This document shows positions 16,037 to 24,936 of a stretch of DNA of 64,000 nucleotides, in pieces (within the stretch, counting starts at the first letter, position 1; every line of letters starts with the position of its first letter). A model generated the notes under the pieces. That model did no database searches and was not told where the DNA came from. It saw only the letters and a program-made list of their open reading frames with translations. Origin of the DNA: S015-6 sp964479535 (GTDB taxonomy: Bacteria > Desulfobacterota > DSWW01). The stretch is taken from contig CAYZMM010000015.1 of assembly GCA_964479535.1 (NCBI GenBank), forward strand, positions 50,288-114,287, in the 5' to 3' direction. The translations under genes and the position numbers were made by a program.

Positions 16037-17548
16037 CTAGAGAAGCCGGGCCGCCTTCCGAAGCCGGTTGGCCGTGGAGGTCGGGCCCAGGGTCGCCAGG
16101 ATATCGAACAGGCCCGCTCCGGCCAGCTGCCCGGTCACGGCCGCCCGGACCGCGTTGATGATCAGCCCTGCCTTCACCTCTTTCTCCTCTGCGAAGTCCC
16201 GCACGGCGGCTTCCGTCGACTCCAGGGTGAAGGGGTCGATCGCCTCCATGCGATCGGCGAGCTCCGGCAACCACTGCTTGAGCCTTTCGTCCTTCTGGAG
16301 GTTCTTCTTCATCGCTTTCGGCTCGATCTCGAAATCCTCGCTGAAGTAGGGGCGTCCCAGCTCGGCGAAGTCCTTCAGCGTGTGGTACCGGGCTCGGATC
16401 ATGTCGAGCGTACGCAGGTACCACGCCTTCCGGTCGGCCTCGTACGCGGGATCCCAGAGACCGGCCGCCTGCAGCTCCGGCGTCACCATCTCGGCGAGTT
16501 CTTCGATGTCCATGGTGCGGATGTACTCCGCATTGATCGCAATCGCCTTCGGGTCGGTGAAGAACTTTGGATCGCCTTTGCGATAATCGAAGACCGAGTT
16601 CGATCGGCCCGCCCGGTCCAGGGTGAAATCCCGGATCGCCTCCTCCCGGGTGACGATCTCCCGGTCGTCCTTGGTGGACCAGCCGAGGAGGAGCAGGAAA
16701 TTGCACAGCGCCCAGGGCAGGAAGCCCCTTTCCCTGTAGAACCCCACGGTCACGACCTCTCCGTGCTTCCTCTTCGAGATCTTCGCGCGATTCGGGTCCA
16801 GGGTGAGGTTCATGTGCGCAAACACGGGCAGGGGCTTCCCAAGGGCTCGGTAGATCAGGATCTGCCGGGGCGTGTTGCCGAGCCCGTCCTGGCCCCGGAT
16901 GACGTGGGTGATGCCGTCCCGGATATCGTCCACCGCGTTCGACAGCAGATAGAGGGGCAGGCCGTCGGACCGGACGATGACAAAGTCCTCGATGTCCTCG
17001 ATACGCTTCTCCACGGTACCGTAGACCTTGTCCTCGAACCCGACCGATTCCATCGCCTCGCTCTCGGGCACGTCGCCCTGGGACGGGTCCGGCACCTTGA
17101 ATCGAATGACGTACGGCAACCCTTTCGCCTCGCGGGATGCGATTTCCTCGGCCGAAAGCCTCCGGCACGTCCGGTCGTAGCCGTAGGACCTCTTCTCCCG
17201 CTCCGCCTCGAGCCGCCTCTCCTTGAGCTCCTCCTGGGTGCAGAAGCACTTGTAGGCCCGTCCCGACGCGAGAAGCGCGCGGGCCGCCTCCTGTTGGTGC
17301 GGCCGGTTCTCGGACTGAAAGACAGGGCCCTCGTCCCAGTCCAGGCCAAGCCACGTGAGGCCGTCCAGGATGGCCTGGATCGAGTCCTCGGTGGAGCGCT
17401 CCACGTCCGTGTCCTCGATCCTGAGGACAAAGGTTCCCCGATGCTGTTTCGCGAACAGCCAGTTGTACAGGGCGGTGCGGGCTCCCCCGATGTGCAGGTA
17501 ACCGGTGGGGGAGGGGGCGAATCGGACCCGAACGTCTTTGTCCGTCAT
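16037..17548 (-). CDS. gltX: Glutamyl-tRNA synthetase
   Basis: 503 residues. Motifs are RFAPSPTGYLHIGGARTALY (HIGH equivalent), LRIEDTDVERST and KISKRKHGE (KMSKS). The anticodon-binding helical domain follows (FFTDPKAIAINAEYIRTMD, TLGPTSTANRL). Standard bacterial length. With glnS at 8.7 kb the cell has both enzymes, so GluRS is likely discriminating. A weak TTGAAA-17-TATCCC promoter can be placed upstream on the minus strand. Confidence 0.97.
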   Translation of the reverse strand: MTDKDVRVRFAPSPTGYLHIGGARTALYNWLFAKQHRGTFVLRIEDTDVERSTEDSIQAILDGLTWLGLDWDEGPVFQSENRPHQQEAARALLASGRAYKCFCTQEELKERRLEAEREKRSYGYDRTCRRLSAEEIASREAKGLPYVIRFKVPDPSQGDVPESEAMESVGFEDKVYGTVEKRIEDIEDFVIVRSDGLPLYLLSNAVDDIRDGITHVIRGQDGLGNTPRQILIYRALGKPLPVFAHMNLTLDPNRAKISKRKHGEVVTVGFYRERGFLPWALCNFLLLLGWSTKDDREIVTREEAIRDFTLDRAGRSNSVFDYRKGDPKFFTDPKAIAINAEYIRTMDIEELAEMVTPELQAAGLWDPAYEADRKAWYLRTLDMIRARYHTLKDFAELGRPYFSEDFEIEPKAMKKNLQKDERLKQWLPELADRMEAIDPFTLESTEAAVRDFAEEKEVKAGLIINAVRAAVTGQLAGAGLFDILATLGPTSTANRLRKAARLL

Positions 17549-17640
17549 GGAACGTACCCGTAATCTTCAAGTGGGATAGCCATTTATGGAAAACCTTTCA
17601 AAACTATCATTCCGAAGGGCCAAACACAAGAAGCGGGCCG

Positions 17641-17670
17641 TTGCACGACCCCGAGCCGCTGTGCTATGTA
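17641..17670 (+). promoter_or_regulatory. Candidate promoter for the EndoQ-UvrD fusion gene
   Basis: TTGCAC (17641-17646), an 18-bp spacer and TATGTA (17665-17670), followed by a strong AGGAGG at 17690-17695 and a TTG start at 17710. The -10 is moderate. Confidence 0.35.
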
Positions 17671-17709
17671 GCGGGGCACGCCCCCATCTAGGAGGACTGG
17701 ACCCGTCCC

Positions 17710-20700
17710 TTGGAATTCATCGCCGACTTCCACATCCACTCCCGTTTTTCGCGGGCCACGAGTCGCGACCTGACCCTCGAGTCCCTCCATGGGGCTGCCA
17801 TGGAAAAGGGCGTCGCCGTCGTCGGGACCGGGGACTTCACGCACCCGGGCTGGATGAGGGAGATCCGGGAGAAGCTGGTGCCGGCCGAAGACGGCCTCTT
17901 TCGGCTTCGGAAGGATCTCGCGAAGGTGGCGGAAGAGCGGGTTCCGCCGGCCTGCAGCGGCCCGGTGCGGTTCCTGCTCACCACCGAGATCAGCAACATC
18001 TACAAGAAGGACGAGGGGACCCGGAAGGTCCACAACCTGATCTTCTGCCCGTCCCTGGACACGGCCCTCCGGATCACGGGAAGACTCGAGGCGATCGGCA
18101 ACACCGCTTCCGACGGCAGGCCGATCCTCGGGCTGGACAGCCGGGATCTTCTGGAAATCGTCCTGGAGAGCTCTTCGGATGCCTTCCTCGTCCCCGCCCA
18201 CATCTGGACCCCCTGGTTCTCGGTCCTCGGCTCCAAATCCGGCTTCGATTCGCTCGAGTCCTGTTTCGACGATCTCGTTGGCGAGATCTTCTCGGTGGAG
18301 ACCGGGTTGAGCTCCGATCCGGACATGAACTGGAGGCTGTCCGCCCTGGACAAGTTCACCCTGATGTCGAATTCGGATGCCCACTCGGCAGGCAAGGTCG
18401 GCAGGGAGGCGAACCGCTTCGATTGCGACCTGTCCTTCTTCTCGATCAAGGAAGCCTTGAGGAAGGGGTCGGGCAAGGGATTTCTCGGGACGATCGAGTT
18501 CTTTCCGGAGCAGGGCAAGTATCATCTCGACGGCCATCGGAAGTGCCGGTGCAGGATGGATCCCCGACAAACGATCGAAAGCGGCGGCCTCTGCCCGGTG
18601 TGCGGCAAGAAGGTGACCGTGGGGGTCATGAACCGCGTGGAGGCCCTGGCGGACCGGCCGGAAGGCGCGAGGCCTGAGGCGGCGTTCCCCTATGAACGGC
18701 TCGTTTCACTGGCAGAGGTGGTGGGCGAAGTGAGGGGCGCAGGCCCGCAGACCAAAGGGGTTCAGAAGGTCTGCCGGCAAATGCTCCAGCGACTCGGGCC
18801 CGAGATCGGCATCCTGACACGGGTTCCTGTGGAGGAGATCGAGCGGGTCGGGGGCAGGGTGATTGCGGAAGGGCTCCGGAGGATGCGGAAGGCGGACGTG
18901 CGGGTCGAGGCGGGCTACGACGGGGAATTCGGGGTCGTCCGGCTGTTCCGCGAAGAGGAGAAGGCGGAGCTGGAGGGGCAGGGGATCCTCGCCGGGATGC
19001 CCGGGCCGGAAACGGGATCGGGACGGCCGGAAAGAGGTCCGAGGAAGGGCGGAAAGAAACGGACGAGCCTTCTGGAGATACTGCATGGCGGCGTGGTGGA
19101 CCGGAATTCCGCGGCAGGCCGGGCCGGGAAGGACGGCACGGAACCTGCCCGGATGGACTTCGCTTCCCAGCCTCTCTTCTCCCGGAAGAGGCGTTCCCTC
19201 TGGTCGGCCGAGCATCTGGAAACCCTGAATCCGGAACAGAGGCAGGCGGTGCTCTCCCGGGAGGGACCGGTCCTCGTCATCGCGGGGCCGGGTACCGGCA
19301 AGACGCTCACGTTGACCTACAGAATCGCCTACCTCATCCGGGATCGAGGAGTTTCGGCCGAGCGCATCCTTGCCGTCACCTTCACACAGCGGGCGGCCCG
19401 GGAGATGGCGGAACGGCTGGAAGCGCTTCTGGGCGGTTCGGAAGGCAGGATTCCGGTCCGGATCCGTACCTTTCATGGCCTGGGCGCAGATCTCCTCAGG
19501 GAGGCCGGCCCCGCCTTCGGCGTTCCAGAGGATTTCTTCATCCTCGGAAGGGAGGATTCGGCCGGGCTGCTCGAGCGAGCCGCGCCTTCCCTGGGCCGTC
19601 AGGAAAGGGACGCTCTTCTGGAGAAGATATCCCAGGCGAAACGGGACCTCATCTACCCGGAAGACGAAGAGGCGGAAACCCGCCTCGCTTCTTTTCGGGA
19701 GGACTACCGGCGCTATCAACAGGCTCTGGAGGAATACCGGGCACTCGATTACGACGATCTGGTCGCCAGGACCGTCCGGCTCATGGCCCGGCATTCCGAA
19801 TTTGCCGGAAAGTCGGCGGCCCGGTTGTCGGCCATCTGCGTGGACGAGTATCAGGACGTCAATCTGGCCCAGTACAGGCTGCTCCGGCTCCTGTCGGAGG
19901 AGGTGACGGACCTCTGCGCCATCGGCGACCCCCACCAGGCGATCTACGGGTTTCGCGGGGCGACGCCGGCCTACTTCCTCAAGTTCGAGGAGGACTACCC
20001 CCGGGGACGCATCGTTCGGCTGGCCCGCAACTATCGGTCCTCCGAGAACGTTCTGGGCGCTTCCGTGGAGATGCTTTCGAAAGGCATCGACAAGGAGCAG
20101 AAACCGCTCCTCGTGACGACCGAGAAGGCCGGTTTTCGGGTGCAGTTGGCCGACCTCGCCACGGAGAAGGCGGAGGCGATCTTCCTTGCCCACACCATCG
20201 AGCGTCTCATGGGCGGCACCGACTCCCTGTCCCTTTACGCGGACCGGGTTGCCGGCGACGAGGGGTCCGTCTGCAGCAGCTTCGGGGATATTGCGATACT
20301 CGTCCGCCTCAAGGCCCTGTCGCCGGGAATCGAACACGCCCTCGCCCGCCAGGGGATCCCCTATCAGAGCGCCGGACAGGGAGATCGCCTGCGCGGCCGA
20401 GCGGGCCGGGCGATCCTGGCGACGCTTCGGTGTCTCAGAAACCCTGAAGACCGGATCGCCTGCGAGTTTGTCCAGAGGGAGTTCAACAAGCCCTGCCGGG
20501 AGTTGCAGGAGAGACTGGCAACCTGCAGGCGGGAACTGAGCGAGAGGGATGCATCTCTGCGGGAGTGGATCGAGGGTATGCGAGGGCTCGAGTGGCTCCA
20601 CCTCGAAGACGAACCAGGGAAGGAAGCCTGGGAGATCCTGCTGCGGAAGTCGGCCTCCTTTGGGGACGACTGGAACGACTTCCTGCGGGCCCTTGCTCTT

Positions 20701-21081
20701 TCCCAGGATACGGACTTCATGGAAAGACGGGCGGAGAGGGTCACGGTGGCCACCCTTCACGCGGCGAAGGGGCTGGAGTTCCCGGTGGTCTTCGTGGCGG
20801 GGTGCGAGGATCTGCTCATGCCCTGTCACGTCGGCTCCCGGGAGAGCGATCTCGAGGAGGAGCGGCGGCTCTTCTACGTGGGGATGACCCGGGCGTGCCG
20901 GCTGCTGGTTCTCACGAGGGCCCGGTCGCGGTTTCTTTACGGGGAGCGGAAGTCGTCCCCCCCTTCCCGTTTCCTCGAGGACATCCCGAAGAGGCTGGCG
21001 AAACACATACGGCCGAGGATCGGGGAGGGAAGGAAGAAGGGGGAAGATCCGCAGATGTCGCTGTTCAAGATGCCTTCCTAG
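17710..21081 (+). CDS. Endonuclease Q-like PHP nuclease fused to a UvrD/PcrA superfamily 1 helicase
   Basis: 1123 residues beginning with TTG behind AGGAGG. Residues 1-~420 match the PHP-domain protein known as endonuclease Q: DFHIHSRFSRATS, VGTGDFTHPGW, LLTTEISNIYK, HIWTPWFSVLG, MSNSDAHS, and a zinc knuckle CRCRM...CPVCGKK near residues 279-298. EndoQ cuts DNA 5' of deaminated bases. Residues ~495-1110 form a complete UvrD-type helicase: Walker A AGPGTGKT (~525), VDEYQDVN (~711), GDPHQAIYGFRGA, RNYRSSENVL, TLHAAKGLEFPVVF, EERRLFYVGMTRA. A ~70-residue basic linker joins them. The fusion suggests that base-damage incision and strand unwinding are coupled in one repair machine. Confidence 0.92.
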   Translation: MEFIADFHIHSRFSRATSRDLTLESLHGAAMEKGVAVVGTGDFTHPGWMREIREKLVPAEDGLFRLRKDLAKVAEERVPPACSGPVRFLLTTEISNIYKKDEGTRKVHNLIFCPSLDTALRITGRLEAIGNTASDGRPILGLDSRDLLEIVLESSSDAFLVPAHIWTPWFSVLGSKSGFDSLESCFDDLVGEIFSVETGLSSDPDMNWRLSALDKFTLMSNSDAHSAGKVGREANRFDCDLSFFSIKEALRKGSGKGFLGTIEFFPEQGKYHLDGHRKCRCRMDPRQTIESGGLCPVCGKKVTVGVMNRVEALADRPEGARPEAAFPYERLVSLAEVVGEVRGAGPQTKGVQKVCRQMLQRLGPEIGILTRVPVEEIERVGGRVIAEGLRRMRKADVRVEAGYDGEFGVVRLFREEEKAELEGQGILAGMPGPETGSGRPERGPRKGGKKRTSLLEILHGGVVDRNSAAGRAGKDGTEPARMDFASQPLFSRKRRSLWSAEHLETLNPEQRQAVLSREGPVLVIAGPGTGKTLTLTYRIAYLIRDRGVSAERILAVTFTQRAAREMAERLEALLGGSEGRIPVRIRTFHGLGADLLREAGPAFGVPEDFFILGREDSAGLLERAAPSLGRQERDALLEKISQAKRDLIYPEDEEAETRLASFREDYRRYQQALEEYRALDYDDLVARTVRLMARHSEFAGKSAARLSAICVDEYQDVNLAQYRLLRLLSEEVTDLCAIGDPHQAIYGFRGATPAYFLKFEEDYPRGRIVRLARNYRSSENVLGASVEMLSKGIDKEQKPLLVTTEKAGFRVQLADLATEKAEAIFLAHTIERLMGGTDSLSLYADRVAGDEGSVCSSFGDIAILVRLKALSPGIEHALARQGIPYQSAGQGDRLRGRAGRAILATLRCLRNPEDRIACEFVQREFNKPCRELQERLATCRRELSERDASLREWIEGMRGLEWLHLEDEPGKEAWEILLRKSASFGDDWNDFLRALALSQDTDFMERRAERVTVATLHAAKGLEFPVVFVAGCEDLLMPCHVGSRESDLEEERRLFYVGMTRACRLLVLTRARSRFLYGERKSSPPSRFLEDIPKRLAKHIRPRIGEGRKKGEDPQMSLFKMPS

Positions 21082-21126
21082 CGGGGCGACATGAAGCTGC
21101 GCGGTGCGTCAACAGAGGGGTCGTGT

Positions 21127-21254
21127 CTGGCCACGTTGGGGGGTCCGTCTCCGATTTGCTTGGGCTCCGTCTCCCGCTCCCCCTAAAAAGCATGTCCCCG
21201 CGAAGGCGGGGATCGCCCGGCGCAAATCTCCGACGGACCCCCCAACGTGGCCAG
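21127..21254. repeat. 128-bp inverted-repeat element (MITE-like) in front of the SLC13 gene
   Basis: Positions 21127-21149 and 21232-21254 are perfect 23-bp inverted repeats (CTGGCCACGTTGGGGGGTCC...), and similarity continues imperfectly to ATTTGC/GCAAAT. The interior holds a GC hairpin, CCCCG-CGAAGG-CGGGG (21196-21212). No coding is seen. No clear target-site duplication flanks it. It fills the space between the helicase gene and the transporter and may carry or disrupt the transporter promoter. Confidence 0.65.
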
Positions 21255-21293
21255 CCGCTTCGAGCCCATGGTGAACAGCCTGGAGACAGGGTC

Positions 21294-22865
21294 ATGTCGA
21301 CCCGAAGGAAAGAGGCAGACCGGCCGAAACGGAATTTGGGCGTCAGAAGCACGCAGGTCTGGCTGGTGCTGGGACCGGTGTTCCTGGTGCTTGCCCTTGT
21401 TCTGCCGGTGCCGGAGGGCATGGCCCCGGAGGCGATGAGGCTCGTGGGGGTAACCGCCCTCATGGCGGTCTGGTGGCTGGCGGAGGTGGTCAACCTTGCC
21501 GTAGTCGCTATGGTCCCTCTGGTCCTGTTCCCCCTTTTCGGCATCCAGCCGGCGCAACCGACCGCACAGGCATATGCGGACCAGAACATCTTCCTCTTCA
21601 TGGGCGGGCTCCTCCTGGCCGCCGCCATGCAGAGATGGGGGTTGCACAGGCGGATGGCGGTCCACGTCCTGGCCCGGCTCGGCTCCAACCCCAGGGGACT
21701 GGTTCTCGGGTTCATGGCGGCCACCGGATTCCTCTCCATGTGGATCTCCAACACGGCCACCGCCGTGATGATGCTTCCCATCGCGATCTCGGTGGTCGTC
21801 TATGTGACAGGCCGAAAGCCGGAAGAGGTTCGAGGGCGCGAAGGGGAGGAGAGGAACTTCAGTGTGGCCCTGATGCTCGGCATCGCCTACGGGGCCAGTA
21901 TCGGCGGAATGGCGACCCTTGTCGGCACGCCTCCGAACATCGTGCTTGTGGGCCAGTTGGACCAGCTCTTTCCGGATGCACCCGGGATCAGCTTCGCCCG
22001 GTGGATGGCCCTGGGCCTTCCCCTTGCCGCGGTCTTCCTGCCGGCGGTCTGGGTCTATCTCTGCTGGGTCGCCTTTCCGGTCCGGGCCCTTCGAGCGGGC
22101 GGGGGAAGGGACTTCTTGCGGCGGGAGCGGGATGCCCTGGGACCCATGGCAGGGGGGGAGAAGGCGACCCTGGTCGCCTTCCTGGCGGCCGCCTTCCTGT
22201 GGATGACGCGGCAGCCCGTGGACTTGGGAGCCTTCCAGGTGCCCGGATGGTCTGCCCTTCTGCCCTGGCCCGGCCTGATCAAAGACTCCACGGTCGCGAT
22301 GGCCGTTGCGCTGAGCCTCTTCTTCATACCGGCGGACAGGAAGGAGGGGGCGCGCGTTCTGAACTGGGAATGGGCCTCCCGGATCCCCTGGGACGTCCTG
22401 CTGCTGCTGGGAGGGGGCTTTGCGCTGGCCGGCGCCTTCCGCACGACCGGCCTGTCCGCCTGGTTCGGGCAGACCTTGAGCGGGATCGGCTCGCTTGCGC
22501 CGCCGGTCATGGTCCCGCTGGTCTGCGCGATGATGACCCTGCTCACCGAGTTGACCTCCAACACGGCGACTGCGGCCGTGATGCTCCCCATTCTCGCCGC
22601 CACGGCCCTGGAGATCGGAATCCATCCGCTCGTTCTGATGATCCCCGCGACCCTGAGCGCTTCCTGCGCTTTCATGCTCCCCGTGGCAACGCCGCCCAAT
22701 GCGATCATGTTCGGAAGCGGCTGCCTGGACATCCCGACCATGGCAAGGACCGGGATCGCCGTGAACCTCCTCGGCCTGATTCTGATCACCCTGTTCCTGT
22801 TCACGGTCGGGGTTCACGTCCTGGAGATCTCACCCGGCATCGTTCCTGCCTGGGCCCTGCCGTGA
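21294..22865 (+). CDS. SLC13/DASS family sodium:anion (dicarboxylate or sulfate) symporter
   Basis: 523 residues from the ATG at 21294 behind GGAG. Around 12 hydrophobic segments. The two family signature loops are present: SNTATAVMMLPIA in the first half, and TELTSNTATAAVMLPI with VATPPNAIMFGSG in the second. The first half also has TLVGTPPNIVLVGQL. Each S-N-T motif binds Na+ and substrate carboxylate in VcINDY-type structures. A basic N-terminus (STRRKEADRPKRN) is cytoplasmic. It probably imports C4-dicarboxylates or a related anion; substrate specificity is not readable. A good terminator follows. Confidence 0.92.
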   Translation: MSTRRKEADRPKRNLGVRSTQVWLVLGPVFLVLALVLPVPEGMAPEAMRLVGVTALMAVWWLAEVVNLAVVAMVPLVLFPLFGIQPAQPTAQAYADQNIFLFMGGLLLAAAMQRWGLHRRMAVHVLARLGSNPRGLVLGFMAATGFLSMWISNTATAVMMLPIAISVVVYVTGRKPEEVRGREGEERNFSVALMLGIAYGASIGGMATLVGTPPNIVLVGQLDQLFPDAPGISFARWMALGLPLAAVFLPAVWVYLCWVAFPVRALRAGGGRDFLRRERDALGPMAGGEKATLVAFLAAAFLWMTRQPVDLGAFQVPGWSALLPWPGLIKDSTVAMAVALSLFFIPADRKEGARVLNWEWASRIPWDVLLLLGGGFALAGAFRTTGLSAWFGQTLSGIGSLAPPVMVPLVCAMMTLLTELTSNTATAAVMLPILAATALEIGIHPLVLMIPATLSASCAFMLPVATPPNAIMFGSGCLDIPTMARTGIAVNLLGLILITLFLFTVGVHVLEISPGIVPAWALP

Positions 22866-22889
22866 AGAGGGGCTCCCGGCCCCTCTTTT
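22865..22889 (+). terminator. Rho-independent terminator of the SLC13 gene
   Basis: AAGAGGGGC (22865-22873) pairs with GCCCCTCTT (22879-22887) around a 5-nt loop and runs into TTTT. It begins at the last base of the stop codon. Confidence 0.85.
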
Positions 22890-22994
22890 CAGGCCCCCTG
22901 GCCGGATTTCACAGGCCCTTAACAAAAATCGGTTCCTTTCTTAACAGCGATGGGCTATACCTGTCCCGCTCCTCATGGAACGATTTCCAACTGA

Positions 22995-23531
22995 GAAGAG
23001 GACCACCACTCGACCACGGGCGGCACCTTCTACTACCACGCACAGGACGTGAAGTGGAAGGGCTGGAGCAACTCGGGCATCCCGAATCACTTCATGGTCG
23101 ACATCGAGACGGGCTCCCTCGTCACCTGCCCGGTTCCGTGGAGGCTCGTCCAGGTCGGCAACCAGCAGATGACCGTCCAGAGCCACCGCATCACATCCAT
23201 ACCGAGCCATCCGACCGACTTCGAGGCCTTCGCCCTCGATTTCGTGATCCAGGGGACCATCCTGATCGCGAACGAAACGCTGGCCGGATACGGGGTTCCG
23301 GCCTCAGACCAGGCCATCCTGAGCCCGCAAATCGCCGAGGCCTATGTGACTCACCTTCAGGGGGATGAGGTGGCTCCCGTCCCGCTGATCGACACCACAG
23401 GCATCAGCCTGATGGGTCATCTCGTCATCGCGGTGCAGGGGAGCCTGATCGAGGGGTGGTATTTCGACCCCTACCCGGGCGACAACGATGTCGTACTCGA
23501 CATGCGTACGGGGTTCGACGTAACCCCCTGA
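22995..23531 (+). pseudogene. N-terminally truncated protein of unknown function
   Basis: An open frame begins after a TGA at 22992-22994 and reads EEDHHSTTGGTFYYHAQDV before KWKGWSNSGIPNHFMVDIET. It continues as a 160-residue, beta-rich, largely acidic chain ending RTGFDVTP. The only in-frame starts are a GTG at 23049 and later codons, none with a ribosome site. Composition suggests a secreted domain whose 5' part is lost. It has no family I recognise. It lies between the SLC13 terminator and a convergent gene. Confidence 0.35.
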
Positions 23532-23643
23532 GCCCCGAGACCCTGCGGGCGGGCGGGTCAGGCGCTCTGCGCCTGATGTTTCGGCAGGACGATGGACTTG
23601 GCGCGGTCAACAGATGCCCGGCACGCTTCTGCCCCGTCGGGCA

Positions 23644-24621
23644 TCAGAGGGTTCCGCCATCCCGGGTCAGCTCTTCCGGCTCTTCAACGCGCAGGGACTT
23701 CATCTTCATGAACTCCCTGTAACCGATCACCCTTTCTCCGCCGTACTCCATGTGGACCGCCTGAACGGGGCAGTTGTTGATGCACCCGAAGCAGAGCACA
23801 CAGGCCTCCCGGTCGATCCGCGGGGCGGCAAGGTGGATCGCATCAGCCGGACACTTCTCCACACATGTGCCGCACTCGATGCACCGGTCCCTCAGGATGG
23901 AATGTTTCTTGACGAGCTTCTTGGTCCACCAGACGGGGTTGAACCGGATGGAGGTCTCTCTGAGGGTAACCCGCTTTGCGAATTCCGCCCCTTTGCCCTC
24001 CTTCACCTGAAGGGCCAGGTGGACCGCATATTCCCTTATCCGGTCGTAGGTTCCTTCGTTCGGAAGATGCCGGCTCATCCAGGTCTTGTCGTGAACCTCC
24101 TCCCCGGACCAGGACAGCGGGAAGGAGCTCATGTTCATGAATGCGGTCTGGGCGACCGGCACGCCTCCCTTTTCCACCAGGCACTGAAGGATGGAACAGG
24201 CGGCGTTGTGCTGATTCCCCTCCGGACCGCCGAAGGTCACGTAAGCGGCAACCGGCGTTCCTCTCAGGTCGGGCATGGTCCCTATCCAGTTCTTGACGTA
24301 GGCCGGCGTGTCATAATAGAAGGTCGGAGAGCCGACCACCACCAGGTCGAAGTCCCCCATCCCCTTCACGTCGAACCGCCGGATCTCGGACGCGGTCACC
24401 TTCATGCCGAGCCTGGCAAGCCGATAGGCGAGCAGCTTGCCGCTCCTTTCGGTGTACCCCGTCTGGCTGAACCAGAGAACCAGCGCCTTTCCGGTTCGGG
24501 CGGTCTTCATGGCGACCTTGCCGCGAATCGGACGCGTGTCCACACATCCGGCGGTCGACGGAAACGACAGCAGGGCCGCAGCCGCCGCACCCTTCTTGAT
24601 GAGATCCCTCCTGCTTTCCAA
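23644..24621 (-). CDS. Flavodoxin-like protein fused to a 2[4Fe-4S] ferredoxin, with Tat-type leader
   Basis: 325 residues starting at a TTG. The N-terminus RRDLIKKGAAAAALLSFPST ends with AGC, resembling a twin-arginine lipoprotein leader, although the second-position motif is imperfect. Residues 45-210 form a flavodoxin fold (LVLWFSQTGYTERSGKLLA as the FMN phosphate loop; DLVVVGSPTFYYDTPAYV). Residues ~245-300 hold two 4Fe-4S motifs, CIECGTCVEKCP and CVLCFGCINNCP. The order is that of the EFR1 family of electron-transfer proteins. It may shuttle electrons at the membrane. No partner gene is adjacent. Confidence 0.82.
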   Translation of the reverse strand: MESRRDLIKKGAAAAALLSFPSTAGCVDTRPIRGKVAMKTARTGKALVLWFSQTGYTERSGKLLAYRLARLGMKVTASEIRRFDVKGMGDFDLVVVGSPTFYYDTPAYVKNWIGTMPDLRGTPVAAYVTFGGPEGNQHNAACSILQCLVEKGGVPVAQTAFMNMSSFPLSWSGEEVHDKTWMSRHLPNEGTYDRIREYAVHLALQVKEGKGAEFAKRVTLRETSIRFNPVWWTKKLVKKHSILRDRCIECGTCVEKCPADAIHLAAPRIDREACVLCFGCINNCPVQAVHMEYGGERVIGYREFMKMKSLRVEEPEELTRDGGTL

Positions 24622-24936
24622 GCTCCTTTTCCCCTCTCACCCGGGTCGGCACGCACCTGCGGGTGTCACAGTGGGCCCATTCTATCCGTTAAAGACAGAC
24701 TTCGTCATTATTCTGCGCAAAATTTAGACGGGCTGTGGACTTCCCATTCGCTTTCACATGGCGAGGTGTCCGTCTCTGCCTCGCTCTTTTCTGCTGTTGA
24801 AGCGTGAGACCCCGGAGCGCCCGTTGTGTGAAACGATCCAGAGGGAAATCCGCGCTCTTTTTCATTGTGGCTGCCATCTCATGTATGATACAGGCGATTC
24901 GAACCGAGACCTTCCTTTCACGCGGGGAGACGAGCG
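24622..24936. other. Divergent intergenic region
   Basis: 315 bp between the divergent flavodoxin and Ogt-Ada genes. A TATGAT box (24884-24889) with a weak TTCATT 17 bp upstream may be the promoter of the plus-strand gene. No regulator-binding palindrome or RNA gene was recognised. Confidence 0.3.

Noticed and set aside
14831..17563. A 910-codon open frame on the plus strand antisense to thrC and gltX
   Set aside because: Both minus-strand genes have all catalytic motifs. The antisense frame has no recognisable domain, and long open antisense frames are common in GC-rich DNA.
21127..21254. CRISPR or tandem-repeat interpretation of the GC-rich repeat
   Set aside because: There are only two arms in inverted orientation with one spacer, which is a hairpin element and not an array.
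24890..24925. GGTTCGAATC on the minus strand resembling a tRNA T-loop
   Set aside because: The flanking bases do not pair into a T stem and no acceptor or anticodon stem can be drawn.
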